Shown here piece after piece: positions 13,748 to 24,127 of a stretch of DNA of 33,902 nucleotides. Origin of the DNA: DATFEN01 sp035691285 (GTDB lineage Bacteria; Acidobacteriota; Vicinamibacteria; Fen-336); the NCBI GenBank assembly GCA_035691285.1, contig DASSJI010000231.1, positions 1 to 33,902 of the forward strand, given 5' to 3'. Under the pieces are notes generated by a model. It was not told where the DNA came from, did not search any database, and saw only the letters and a program-made list of their open reading frames with translations. Every line of letters begins with the position of its first letter. The stretch's first letter is position 1. Position numbers and translations under genes: made by a program.

Positions 13748-15556
13748 ATGCGCGCCGAACGTCCGCTCCTGGCCCTGATACTGTTGCTCGCCGCCGGCCT
13801 TCGCTTCGCCGGCATCGCGCACCACGTCGTGCGTGGCGCCGCGGACTTCGACGAGCAGAACAACTTCCTGCGCCCCATCGAGCGGATGGCTCGCGAGCGG
13901 ACCCTCGACCCGACCGTGTACCAGGGCTACCCCGGCCTCTTCAACTGGATCGCCGCCGGGCCGGTGCTCCTCGGGGACCGCCTGGGAGGATACACGGGGG
14001 CCGCCGTCGGGGCGCGCGCCACGGTCGCTGCCTTCGGCGTGATGAACGTCCTGCTCGCGTTCGTCGTGGCGCGGCGGCTGTCGGGGTCGTGGGGCGGGCT
14101 GTTCGCGGCGGCGCTCCTTGCGGTCTCGCGCCTGGACGTCCGCGCCGCGCATCACGTGACTCCAGACGTCCTGGGAGCAACGGGGCTGCTCGTGGTCCTG
14201 TGGCTGGTCGCCGCGCAGCGTCCCCGCGCGCCCTGGGACGATCTCGTCCTCGGCGGCGTCACCGGGCTCGCCACCGCCGTGAAGTACACCGGCCTCCTGG
14301 CCGGCGTCCCAGCCGCGGCGGCGGCGTTTCTGGGCGGCGGCTCCGCCTGGCTCCGGCGGGGGCTGCGGATGGCCCTCGCCGCGGCACTGGCCTTCGCGCT
14401 CGCCGCGCCGTACGCCGTCGGCGCGCTCCTCGAGCGCGGCGGCCAGGTCACCGGGCTGCGCCACTACTACGGCGAGAAGGCGGCGCGGAACCAGGAAGCG
14501 CGCGGCGGCGAGAGCGGCTTCCGGCAGGCGACGCGTGGGCTCGCAGGCGCGGCTGGCCACGGCGGCCTCCTCCTCGCAGCGGCGGCCCTCGTCCTCTCGC
14601 GCCCGCGCCGCGCCGTCGTGCCGGCGGCCGTGGCGGTCCTGGCGAGCCTGCTGATCCTGGCTCCGGCGGCGTTCGTCTACCCGCGCCACCTGGTCCCTCC
14701 CGGGACGGCCGTTGCGGTCCTGGCAGGGGCGGGCCTGGGGGCGGCCCTCGGGCGCGGCGGAGCGTTGGCCTGGGCGGGCGCCGCCACGGCCGCGCTGAGC
14801 CTTGTGCTCGCCGCGCCCCCCACCGTCGCGCTCGTCGCGAAGTACCGGGCGCCCTCGGCCGTCGACCGCGCGGCGGATTGGGTGGAGACGCACGTCGAGG
14901 GCCAGGCGCTGCTGCTGTCGGCGATCCCGCGCTTCGCGATCGACCCGGAGCGCTTCGAGGTGCGGCGTGCCACGCGGCTCCAAGACGAGCCGCGGGTGGC
15001 GGCCGGGCAGTACGACCTCCTGGTCACCAACCTGACCTCCGACGCCGAGGCCCTCGCCGGCTTCCCGACGCTCGCGCGCTTTCCGTCGGAGGACGGCATC
15101 CCGGAGCGGTGGGTCAGCGTGCTCGGACCGCCGCCCGACCGACCCCTCCTCACGGCGATCGCGGCGACGCGCGCCGAGCGAGCCCGGGATGCCCTCGCCG
15201 TCTTCCTCGACCCGCCCGCGCGCGTCTTCCGCGTCGAGGTGGAATCGACGGCCGAGTGGCCCCGCGAGGTCGGCGTGGACGTCCAGGTCGTGCCGGCGGG
15301 CGAATGGATGCAGGCGACCGCCCTTGCGATCCGACCGACCGACAAGGACCGCCGGCGACGAGGGGCGCCCGACGGACAGATCTACCTGCTCGCCGGCGAC
15401 GAGATCGCGGCGCTCCGGCTGTCGAGCCGGCGCGCAGGGGACTGGACCGGCGCAGCGGTGCGGTTGTTCGCGTTGTCGGCCGCGGCGCCGGCGATCGGCG
15501 CCCACGAGCTCTCAGCCCGGGAGGAGCCGGGACGCCGGCGGCGGCGACGCCGCTGA
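13748..15556 (+). CDS. Membrane glycosyltransferase, ArnT/PMT-like (GT-C fold)
   Basis: This 602-residue protein is probably a polyprenyl-phosphate-sugar-dependent glycosyltransferase of the inner membrane. Its N-terminal 420 residues contain many hydrophobic helices. After the first helix, the loop VVRGAADFDEQNNFLRPI carries the acidic pair typical of GT-C catalytic sites, followed by YPGLFNW. HHVTPDVLGATGLLVVLW is the usual second-loop region. A soluble C-terminal part of about 170 residues follows. The protein ends in a run of Arg (EPGRRRRRRR), which is unusual. The stop lies one base from the stop of convergent ctaF. Acceptor and sugar are unknown. Confidence 0.8.
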   Translation: MRAERPLLALILLLAAGLRFAGIAHHVVRGAADFDEQNNFLRPIERMARERTLDPTVYQGYPGLFNWIAAGPVLLGDRLGGYTGAAVGARATVAAFGVMNVLLAFVVARRLSGSWGGLFAAALLAVSRLDVRAAHHVTPDVLGATGLLVVLWLVAAQRPRAPWDDLVLGGVTGLATAVKYTGLLAGVPAAAAAFLGGGSAWLRRGLRMALAAALAFALAAPYAVGALLERGGQVTGLRHYYGEKAARNQEARGGESGFRQATRGLAGAAGHGGLLLAAAALVLSRPRRAVVPAAVAVLASLLILAPAAFVYPRHLVPPGTAVAVLAGAGLGAALGRGGALAWAGAATAALSLVLAAPPTVALVAKYRAPSAVDRAADWVETHVEGQALLLSAIPRFAIDPERFEVRRATRLQDEPRVAAGQYDLLVTNLTSDAEALAGFPTLARFPSEDGIPERWVSVLGPPPDRPLLTAIAATRAERARDALAVFLDPPARVFRVEVESTAEWPREVGVDVQVVPAGEWMQATALAIRPTDKDRRRRGAPDGQIYLLAGDEIAALRLSSRRAGDWTGAAVRLFALSAAAPAIGAHELSAREEPGRRRRRRR

Positions 15557-15557
15557 C

Positions 15558-15863
15558 CTATTGCATGATCGGCCAGGGCCGGCTGATGTAGTCGCTCATG
15601 GTGATCGCGATCAGGATCAGCAGGAACACGACGCCGGCCACGACGAAGAGCTGGGTCAGCTTGGTGCCCCACTTCACGTGCATGAAGATGAGCACCACCA
15701 TCGTCGCCTTCGCGACGGCGATGCCGACCGCCACGGCGGTGTTGTAGACGCCGAAGTCCTGGCCGGCGGCCCAGACCGTGATCCCCGTGAAGGCCATCAA
15801 GGCCAGGAACACGCCCAGGTACGCCCAGACCGAAACGACGTGATGCGAGCCACCCGACGACAC
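15558..15863 (-). CDS. ctaF: Cytochrome c oxidase subunit IV (CtaF/CoxD type)
   Basis: A small inner-membrane subunit (101 residues) of the caa3 oxidase with three hydrophobic helices: WAYLGVFLALMAFTGITVW, AVAVGIAVAKATMVVLIFMH and LFVVAGVVFLLILIAIT. The pattern VAKATMVVLIFMHVKW is the signature of the bacterial subunit IV family. It is last of the oxidase genes. The GTG start is backed by a strong Shine-Dalgarno AGGAGG, seven bases upstream, which overlaps the stop codon of ctaE (TAGGAGG). It has no catalytic residues; it probably stabilises the complex. Confidence 0.9.
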   Translation of the reverse strand: MSSGGSHHVVSVWAYLGVFLALMAFTGITVWAAGQDFGVYNTAVAVGIAVAKATMVVLIFMHVKWGTKLTQLFVVAGVVFLLILIAITMSDYISRPWPIMQ

Positions 15864-15874
15864 CTCGCCTCCTC

Positions 15875-16552
15875 CTAGTGGTGCCCGATGAGGTACAGGA
15901 GCGGGAAGAGGAAGATCCACACGATGTCGACGAAATGCCAGTAGAGCCCCGTCATCTCCACGGGCGTCGAGTACTCCGTCGTGAAGTGGCCCGCCCAGGC
16001 GCGCCACGCGAGCCAGGCCAGGATCGGGATGCCGATGATCATGTGCAGCGCGTGGAGGCCGGTCATCCCGAAGTAGAGCGAGAAGTAGAGCTGCGCCCGG
16101 TCCACGTCGGCTCCGGACAGGTGCAGGGCGGGCCCGACCTCCTCGGCAGGACCCCAGCGGAGGCCGGGGATCAGCTGGTGCTCCCACTTCTCGTGATACT
16201 CGACCACCTTGACGCCGAGGAAGATGCTGCCCAGGCCGATCGTCGCCGCGAGCCAGAGCGCCGCGGCCCTGCCCTTTCCCAGCGCCGCGGCGTGCACTGC
16301 CAGCGCCATCGTGAGCGAGCTGCCGATCAGGACCGCCGTGTTGAAGGCGCCCAGCTTCCAGTCGAGGTGGTGGCTGCACGCCTCGAACACGGAGTAGTGC
16401 TGGTTCCGGTAGACGGTGTAGGCGGTGAACATCCCTCCGAAGAAGAGCACCTCCTGCACGAGGAACGCCCACATGCCGAGGGTGGCGGCGTCCTTCTGCT
16501 GCTCGAGGCTCGTGAAGTGGTGCTGGAGCGGCGTGCTGTGGGCCTCAGACAA
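15875..16552 (-). CDS. ctaE: Cytochrome c oxidase subunit III
   Basis: Subunit III stabilises the haem-copper oxidase and binds lipid. The 225-residue protein carries KDAATLGMWAFLVQEVLFFGGMF near the N-terminus and GLHALHMIIGIPIL in the middle, and ends WHFVDIVWIFLFPLLYLIG, the classic C-terminal helix motif. The start is taken as TTG at 16552 because an AAGGAGG Shine-Dalgarno lies seven bases before it and no ATG/GTG in a suitable place exists; this start overlaps the ctaD stop by eight bases. A TTG start is rarer than the GTG starts common here and may lower its translation relative to ctaD. Confidence 0.94.
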   Translation of the reverse strand: MSEAHSTPLQHHFTSLEQQKDAATLGMWAFLVQEVLFFGGMFTAYTVYRNQHYSVFEACSHHLDWKLGAFNTAVLIGSSLTMALAVHAAALGKGRAAALWLAATIGLGSIFLGVKVVEYHEKWEHQLIPGLRWGPAEEVGPALHLSGADVDRAQLYFSLYFGMTGLHALHMIIGIPILAWLAWRAWAGHFTTEYSTPVEMTGLYWHFVDIVWIFLFPLLYLIGHH

Positions 16553-18175
16553 GGAGCGCCTCCTTGCGGGGGGACGCGTAGTCGTAGACCTCCTCCTCGA
16601 CGACCGGGGTGCCCGGGAAGTTGTGCGTGGGCGGCGGGGACGGCGTCCGCCACTCGAGGCCGGTCGCATCGAAGGGGTTCGACGAGGCGATCGCGCCGTA
16701 GCGCATCGACCACGCCAGGTAGATCATCGGCAGCACGTAGCCGATGGCGAGGATCGACGCCCCCGCTGAGGACATCACGTTCAGGACCTGGAACTCGTCG
16801 GGATAGTAGTGGTAGCGGCGCGGCATGCCCAGGTAGCCGAGCACGAACTGCGGCAGGAACGTCAGGTTGAAGCCGGCGAAGATCAGGACCGCCGACACGC
16901 GCGCCCACCACTCCTGGTAGAGCCGGCCGGTGATCTTGGGCCACCAGTAGTGCAGCCCGCCCAGGTAGCCCATGATCGCGCCGCCCACCATGATGTAGTG
17001 GAAGTGGGCCACGACGAAGTAGGTGTCCGTGACGTGCACGTCCATGCCCAGCGTGGCGAGGAACAGGCCCGTCAGGCCGCCGATCGTGAACAAGCCGATG
17101 AAGCCGAACGCGTACAGCATCGGCGTCTGCCAGGAGACCGATCCCCGGTAGAGGGTGGCGGTCCAGTTGAAGACCTTGATCGCCGAGGGGATCGCCACCA
17201 GGAACGAGAGCGCCGAGAACACCATGCCGGCGTAGACCGACTGGCCGGTGATGAACATGTGGTGGCCCCAGACCAGGAAGCCGATCACGGCGATGGCCAG
17301 GGAGCTGGCGGCGATGAAGTTGTAGCCGAACACCTTCTTGCGCGAGAAGCAGGTCACGAGCTCGCTGACCACGCCCATCGAGGGCAGGATCATGATGTAG
17401 ACGGCCGGGTGCGAGTAGAACCAGAACAGGTGCTGGAACAGGATCGGGTCGCCGCCCCGGTTCGGGTCGAAGAAGCCGAAGTGGAAGATGCGCTCCAGGG
17501 CCACGAGCAGGATCGTGACCGCCACCACCGGCGTGCCGAGGATCTGGATGATGCTCGTCGCGTAGTGGGCCCACACGAACAGCGGCAGCCGGAACCAGGT
17601 GAGGCCCGGCGCCCGCATCTTGTGGATCGTCACGATGAAGTTGAGGCCGGTCAGGATCGAGGAGAAGCCGGCGATGAAGATGCCCACCGCCGCCGAGTTC
17701 ACCGCGGTGTGGGAGAACTGGGTGCTGTAGGGCGTGTAGAAGGTCCAGCCGGTGTCGAGGCCGCCGTGGGCGGTGGAGTAGAGCACGAACAGGAGCCCGA
17801 TGACGTAGAGGTACCAGGAGAGCAGGTTGATGCGCGGGAAGGCCAGGTCCTTGGCGCCGATCATGAGCGGGATCAGGAAGTTCCCGAGGGTGGCGGGGAT
17901 CGACGGGATCAGGAAGAAGAAGATCATGTAGATCCCGTGCATCGTGAAGAGCTTGTTGTAGCTCTCCGACAGCACCAGATCCCCGGGCGGGGTCACGAGC
18001 TCGAGCCGGATCGCGGTCGCGTAGGCGCCGCCGATGAAGAACGCCACCGTGATCGACGCGAGGTAGAGGATCGCGATCCGCTTGTGGTCGATCGTGAACA
18101 GCCACGACCGCCAGCCGTACTCGGCGTTCAGGTAGTGCTCCCTGGGGAGCTGTCTCGTCTCGCTCGCCGCGCTCA

Positions 18176-18176
<1 letters not shown>
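16545..18176 (-). CDS. ctaD: Cytochrome c oxidase subunit I, A2-type haem-copper oxidase
   Basis: Subunit I reduces oxygen to water and pumps protons. The 543-residue protein has 12 or more helices and all metal ligands: low-spin haem His80 (FTMHGIYM) and His393, CuB ligands His256, His305 and His306 (WGHHMF), high-spin haem His391 (VAHFHY), and Tyr260 in YSHPAVY for the His-Tyr crosslink. The YSHP motif at 254-257 replaces the Glu of A1-type enzymes, which places it in the A2 subfamily of the A-type oxidases. The ATG shares one base with the ctaC stop (TGATG). The gene sits in the order II-I-III-IV right after the Alternative Complex III genes. Confidence 0.98.
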
Positions 18177-19135
<959 letters not shown>

Positions 19136-19138
19136 GGC

Positions 19139-19954
19139 CTAGCGGCCTCCCTCGGTGGCCGCGGGTGCGGAACGCTCCCGGAAGAGCGACAGCGAGACGA
19201 AGGCCACGAGCCCGAGCACCGTCAGGATCGCCCCGGTCCGCATCACACGCATGATCGAGGCGCTGTAGCGCCCCGTCATCGGGTCGTAGCGGTAGCAGTA
19301 GAGGATGGCCTGCTCGACGAAGCTGCCGATCCTCCCGCGCGCGGATTCCATCAGGGCGAACTTGAGGTCCTTGGGCGCGTACTCGATGCCGTACAGGTAG
19401 CGGGAGATGCGGCCCTCGGGCGTCAGCACCACGACGCCGGCGGGATGCGCGAACTGCCTCGTCTCCTCGTCCCAGGCGTAGCGGAAGCCCACGGCCTTGG
19501 TCAGGGCGTCGATCGCCGCCTGATCGCCCGTGAGGAAGTGCCAGCCGGCATCCGCCGTGGGCCGCTTGTAGCGGCCGAGGTGCTGCGCCTTCTTCTTCGC
19601 GGCGAGGGGCGGACCCTCCTTCGGGTCGAAGCTGACGGTCACCACCTCGAACTCGCGGCCGACGTCGAAGGACGTGAGCACGTCGAGGGCGCTGGCCAGG
19701 CCGTTGAGCGTGACCGTGCACAGCATGGGACAGCCGTAGTAGTTGAGCGAGAGGACCACGGGCCGCGCGCCGAAGTAGTCGCGCAGCGCCACGTCGCGAC
19801 CCCGCTCGTCACGGAAGCGCAGGTCGAGGGGCACCTCGCCGCCGAGCTTCTGGTCGAAGCCGATCTCCCGCAGCGCGGTGGGAACCCCTTGCTGGGCCCG
19901 GGCCGGAGGCCCTGCCAGGGCAGCGAGCGCCGCTGCGACGAGCAGGGACCTCAC
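19139..19954 (-). CDS. SCO1/SenC-family copper chaperone
   Basis: SCO proteins deliver copper to the CuA site of subunit II or keep its cysteines reduced. The 271-residue protein has a signal peptide (LLVAAALAALAGPPARAQ), a thioredoxin fold with the copper motif C75-PML-C79 and the third ligand His170 (QFAHPAG). It ends in a transmembrane helix at about 241-261 (GAILTVLGLVAFVSLSLF), which is longer than minimal SCO proteins and would anchor the protein to the membrane. The GTG start overlaps the stop of the upstream small membrane protein (GTGA). Its place just ahead of ctaC fits CuA assembly. Confidence 0.93.
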   Translation of the reverse strand: MRSLLVAAALAALAGPPARAQQGVPTALREIGFDQKLGGEVPLDLRFRDERGRDVALRDYFGARPVVLSLNYYGCPMLCTVTLNGLASALDVLTSFDVGREFEVVTVSFDPKEGPPLAAKKKAQHLGRYKRPTADAGWHFLTGDQAAIDALTKAVGFRYAWDEETRQFAHPAGVVVLTPEGRISRYLYGIEYAPKDLKFALMESARGRIGSFVEQAILYCYRYDPMTGRYSASIMRVMRTGAILTVLGLVAFVSLSLFRERSAPAATEGGR

Positions 19955-20382
19955 TTCGCCTTCCCTCCCCTGGCCGCAGCCGGCGAAGGCGCCGGAGCCT
20001 CTCCGCTTCCCCGCACCGGATAGCCCTTGCGGAGGGCGATCTGCATGGCCTCCTCGATCGGGATGCGCGCGATGCCCGAGGGCTCGTCCACCCAGGCGTA
20101 GCTCGAGAGCACGGCCTCCTCGTTCCTCCTCAGGTCGTTCACGTCCCGGGTCGGACTCACCTGGAGCCGCGGCAGGGGCGCCTGACGCTCCGGGCTCGTC
20201 CGCATGATCGGGGGCGGGGGCTGGCGGCGGGCCTCGAGTCTCGCGAAGCCCACGTACAGCAGGCGCATGAGGAACAGCACCAGGATCGTGACCAGGAACA
20301 GGTAGACCGTGAACTTCAGGATGGCCGAGGCGCGGACGTCCTTCGTCTCGTACCCCATGCCGCCGCCCGCGTGCCCGGTCAT
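19951..20382 (-). CDS. Small single-span membrane protein of the ACIII-caa3 gene cluster
   Basis: This 143-residue protein has one hydrophobic helix (about 20-46, ILKFTVYLFLVTILVLFLM), a Pro-rich stretch and a conserved-looking C-terminal part, AVLSSYAWVDEPSGIARIPI followed by EEAMQIALRKGYPV. I recall similar hypothetical proteins beside Alternative Complex III and caa3 genes in other phyla; no function is known to me. The ATG is taken because it follows the actF stop by four bases; a second Met at codon 9 (MGYETKDV) is possible. The N-terminus is probably cytoplasmic and the tail periplasmic, which would suit an assembly factor or a bridging subunit between the complexes. Confidence 0.8.
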   Translation of the reverse strand: MTGHAGGGMGYETKDVRASAILKFTVYLFLVTILVLFLMRLLYVGFARLEARRQPPPPIMRTSPERQAPLPRLQVSPTRDVNDLRRNEEAVLSSYAWVDEPSGIARIPIEEAMQIALRKGYPVRGSGEAPAPSPAAARGGKAK

Positions 20383-20386
20383 CGCG

Positions 20387-21577
20387 CTAGGCCGCCTTCT
20401 CGATCCGCTCGCGGATCTCGGGCTCGCCGATGGGCAGCAGCGGCCGGCGCCTGAGCTCGTGGGCGAAGAAGGCGAGCCACATGCCGCCGAGGGCGATCGG
20501 CGCCGCCAGGTCGAGGCCGTGGACCGCGATGCCGTGGCTTTCGGCGCCGTGTCCCTGCAGGTCCGGAGCCACGAGCCAGAAGAGGTCGAGCAGCCGCACC
20601 ACGAAGACCAGGAAGGCGACGACGGCGAGGCTCTTCGCGTTGCGCTTCAGGTCGCGCGACAGCAGCAGCAGGAACGGCAGCGCGAAGTGGAACAGGATCA
20701 GGAGCTGCGCCACCGCCTGCCAGCCGCCGTGCATGCGTCGGATGTACCAGGGAATCTCCTCGGGGAGGTTCCCGGCCCACGTGATGAGGAACTGCGACAG
20801 GTGGATGTAGGCCCACAGCATGGTGAACGCCAGCATCAGCTTGCCCAGGTCGTGGGTGTCGACGGGCTTCACCACGCCCGCGAAGGGCGCCTCCTTGCCG
20901 AAGAGGGCGAGCAGCACGATCACGAGGGTCAGGGCCGCGAGCGCCTGGCCGACCATGAACAGCACGCCGTAGATCGTCGAGAACCAGTGCGGGTCGAGGG
21001 ACATGGCCCAGTCGACCGAAGCGAACGTGATGGTCAGGCCCATCAGCAGCAGGCCGCCGCCCGAGACGCCGCGCAGGCGCCGCGACGCCTTGAGGCTCGG
21101 CCCGGCGTCGAGCTGGGCGGACAGCCGGCTGAGCTGGTGGGCCAGGAACGCCCAGACCGCGAAGTAGAAGGCCGCCCGCGCCATGAAGAACCCCGTGTTC
21201 AAGTAGGGCGCCTTGTGCCGCAGCAGGTGGTCGTTCGCGGCCTCGGGCGCGGCCCACGGGAAGAGCTGCCCCATCCCGACGGCGACGGGCACGAAGAAGA
21301 GGGGCGCGAGGTACATGGTCCGCGTCCCGGCCTCGAGCATGCGGCGTATCACCAGGCCCCACATGCCGCCCGAGAGGTGGTGGATCATCACGAGCGACAG
21401 GCATCCGATCCCGACGTTGACCCAGAACAGGTAGGCGAACAGCCAGGAGCGGTAGAACTGCGGCGCATTGGCGAACCAGCCTGCCAGACACGCAACGCCA
21501 CCGATCACGGCGGCGGCGGTCGCGCCGCGCTGGAGCCGGTCGACCCGGGACGGCACGGGATGGGCGGTCGTGGTCAT
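20387..21577 (-). CDS. actF: Alternative Complex III subunit ActF (second quinol-type membrane subunit, NrfD-like)
   Basis: ActF is a membrane subunit of Alternative Complex III, a quinol:cytochrome c (or oxidase) reductase unrelated to bc1. The 396-residue protein has about ten hydrophobic helices and resembles a shorter relative of NrfD/ActC. Notable segments are IGCLSLVMIHHLSGGMWGLVIRRM, LITWAGNLPEEIPWYIRRM and TFASVDWAMSLDPHWFSTIYG, which recur in ActF proteins. ATG and actE stop share one base (TGATG). It is the last of the actABCDEF set and is followed by the small membrane protein and SCO genes. Confidence 0.92.
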   Translation of the reverse strand: MTTTAHPVPSRVDRLQRGATAAAVIGGVACLAGWFANAPQFYRSWLFAYLFWVNVGIGCLSLVMIHHLSGGMWGLVIRRMLEAGTRTMYLAPLFFVPVAVGMGQLFPWAAPEAANDHLLRHKAPYLNTGFFMARAAFYFAVWAFLAHQLSRLSAQLDAGPSLKASRRLRGVSGGGLLLMGLTITFASVDWAMSLDPHWFSTIYGVLFMVGQALAALTLVIVLLALFGKEAPFAGVVKPVDTHDLGKLMLAFTMLWAYIHLSQFLITWAGNLPEEIPWYIRRMHGGWQAVAQLLILFHFALPFLLLLSRDLKRNAKSLAVVAFLVFVVRLLDLFWLVAPDLQGHGAESHGIAVHGLDLAAPIALGGMWLAFFAHELRRRPLLPIGEPEIRERIEKAA

Positions 21578-22182
21578 CAGTGGCGCTGCCCCGCAGCGGG
21601 GCGGGTCGGGTCGAGGGGGACGGCGGCGCGGCCCAGCTCCGCGCGCGCCTTCTCCGAGAGGTCGGCCACCGACACGTGCTGGCTGATCTGGAGCGCGCGG
21701 ATGTAGGCCGCGATCGCCCAGCGGTCCTCGACAGACACCTGGGCCGAGTAGTCGGACATCGCGCCGAAGCCGTTCGTCATCACGTCGAAGAAGTAGCCGG
21801 GAGGCGCCTCGCGCAGGCGGTCGATGTGGAACGACGTGGGCCGCTTGAAGCCACGCTGCACCACCATGCCCTCGCCCATGCCGAGTCGGCCGTGGCACGG
21901 CGTGCAGTAGATGGTGTAGCGATCGCGGCCGCGCTCGAGGGCAGCGGCGGTGATGGCGAAGGGATAGGTCGCGGCCAGCTCCCTGCCCACCTTGCCCGTG
22001 TAGAGGTGCTCGTCGTCCCGGAGCTGGCCGCGCGCCACGGTTCCCTCGACCGGAGCCCGCGAGGCCCGCCGGTCGTCGTAGAAGTCGCTCCTCGCCAGCG
22101 GCTTGTAGCGGGGCTGGTCGTGCATGTCCTGCCGGCAGCCGAAGGCCGCGAGGCCTAGCAGGAGGACGGACGCGGGCCGCAT
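21577..22182 (-). CDS. actE: Alternative Complex III subunit ActE (monohaem cytochrome c lipoprotein)
   Basis: ActE is the monohaem cytochrome c of Alternative Complex III that passes electrons outward from the pentahaem subunit. The 201-residue protein has a lipoprotein signal ending LLLGLAAFGC (Cys16) and one haem site C93-TPCH-97. The segment GFGAMSDYSAQVSVEDRWAI supplies a candidate axial Met. The DQPRYKPLARSDFYDDRRAS region and EGTVARGQL are typical of ActE. The stop and the following actF start share one base; the start overlaps the actD stop likewise. Confidence 0.93.
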   Translation of the reverse strand: MRPASVLLLGLAAFGCRQDMHDQPRYKPLARSDFYDDRRASRAPVEGTVARGQLRDDEHLYTGKVGRELAATYPFAITAAALERGRDRYTIYCTPCHGRLGMGEGMVVQRGFKRPTSFHIDRLREAPPGYFFDVMTNGFGAMSDYSAQVSVEDRWAIAAYIRALQISQHVSVADLSEKARAELGRAAVPLDPTRPAAGQRH

Positions 22183-22714
22183 CAATGCTCGACCTCGGAG
22201 ACCGCGCTCGCGCCGATACCCTTCAGGAACTTCGCGGTCTCGACGCGGTCGAACCTCGGGTCGGCGGCCTCGATGCAGATGAAGAACTTGTCCCGGCTCG
22301 CGAGGGCGAAGCCCGGCACGTTGAACACCGGGTGATAGGGCTCGGGCAGGCCGTTCAGGAACAGCATCCCCAGGACCGCAGTGCCCGCCGCGAACAGGAT
22401 CGTGGTCTCGTAGGCCGGCACGATGAAGGCCGGCCACGAGAAGAACGGCCGGCCGCCGATGTTCATCGGATATTCGATGACCGACGCCCAGTACTCGAGA
22501 CCCAGGCCGCCCAGGAGCCCCGCGATCCCGCCCGCCAGGACCAGCTTGGGCAGGTGGGACTTGTGCAGCTCGAGGGCCTCCGACAGCTCCTCGATGGGAT
22601 AGGGCGAGTAGCCGTCGACCTTGCGGAAGCCCGCCGCGTGGACCCTCTCGGCTGCCTCGACCACCTCGTGGGGCGAGTGGAACTCGGCGAGGAGCCCGTA
22701 GATCGGCGTCTTCA

Positions 22715-22715
<1 letters not shown>
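22182..22715 (-). CDS. actD: Alternative Complex III subunit ActD (DUF3341)
   Basis: ActD is a small membrane subunit of Alternative Complex III without cofactors. The 177-residue protein begins YGLLAEFHSPHEVVEAAERV and continues GFRKVDGYSPYPIEELSEAL, both hallmarks of DUF3341. Two helices follow (LPKLVLAGGIAGLLGGLGLE and PAYETTILFAAGTAVLGMLF) and a C-terminal soluble part with FICIEAADPRFD. Start and stop overlap actC and actE by one base each (TGATG). Confidence 0.95.
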
Positions 22716-24119
<1,404 letters not shown>

Positions 24120-24127
<8 letters not shown>

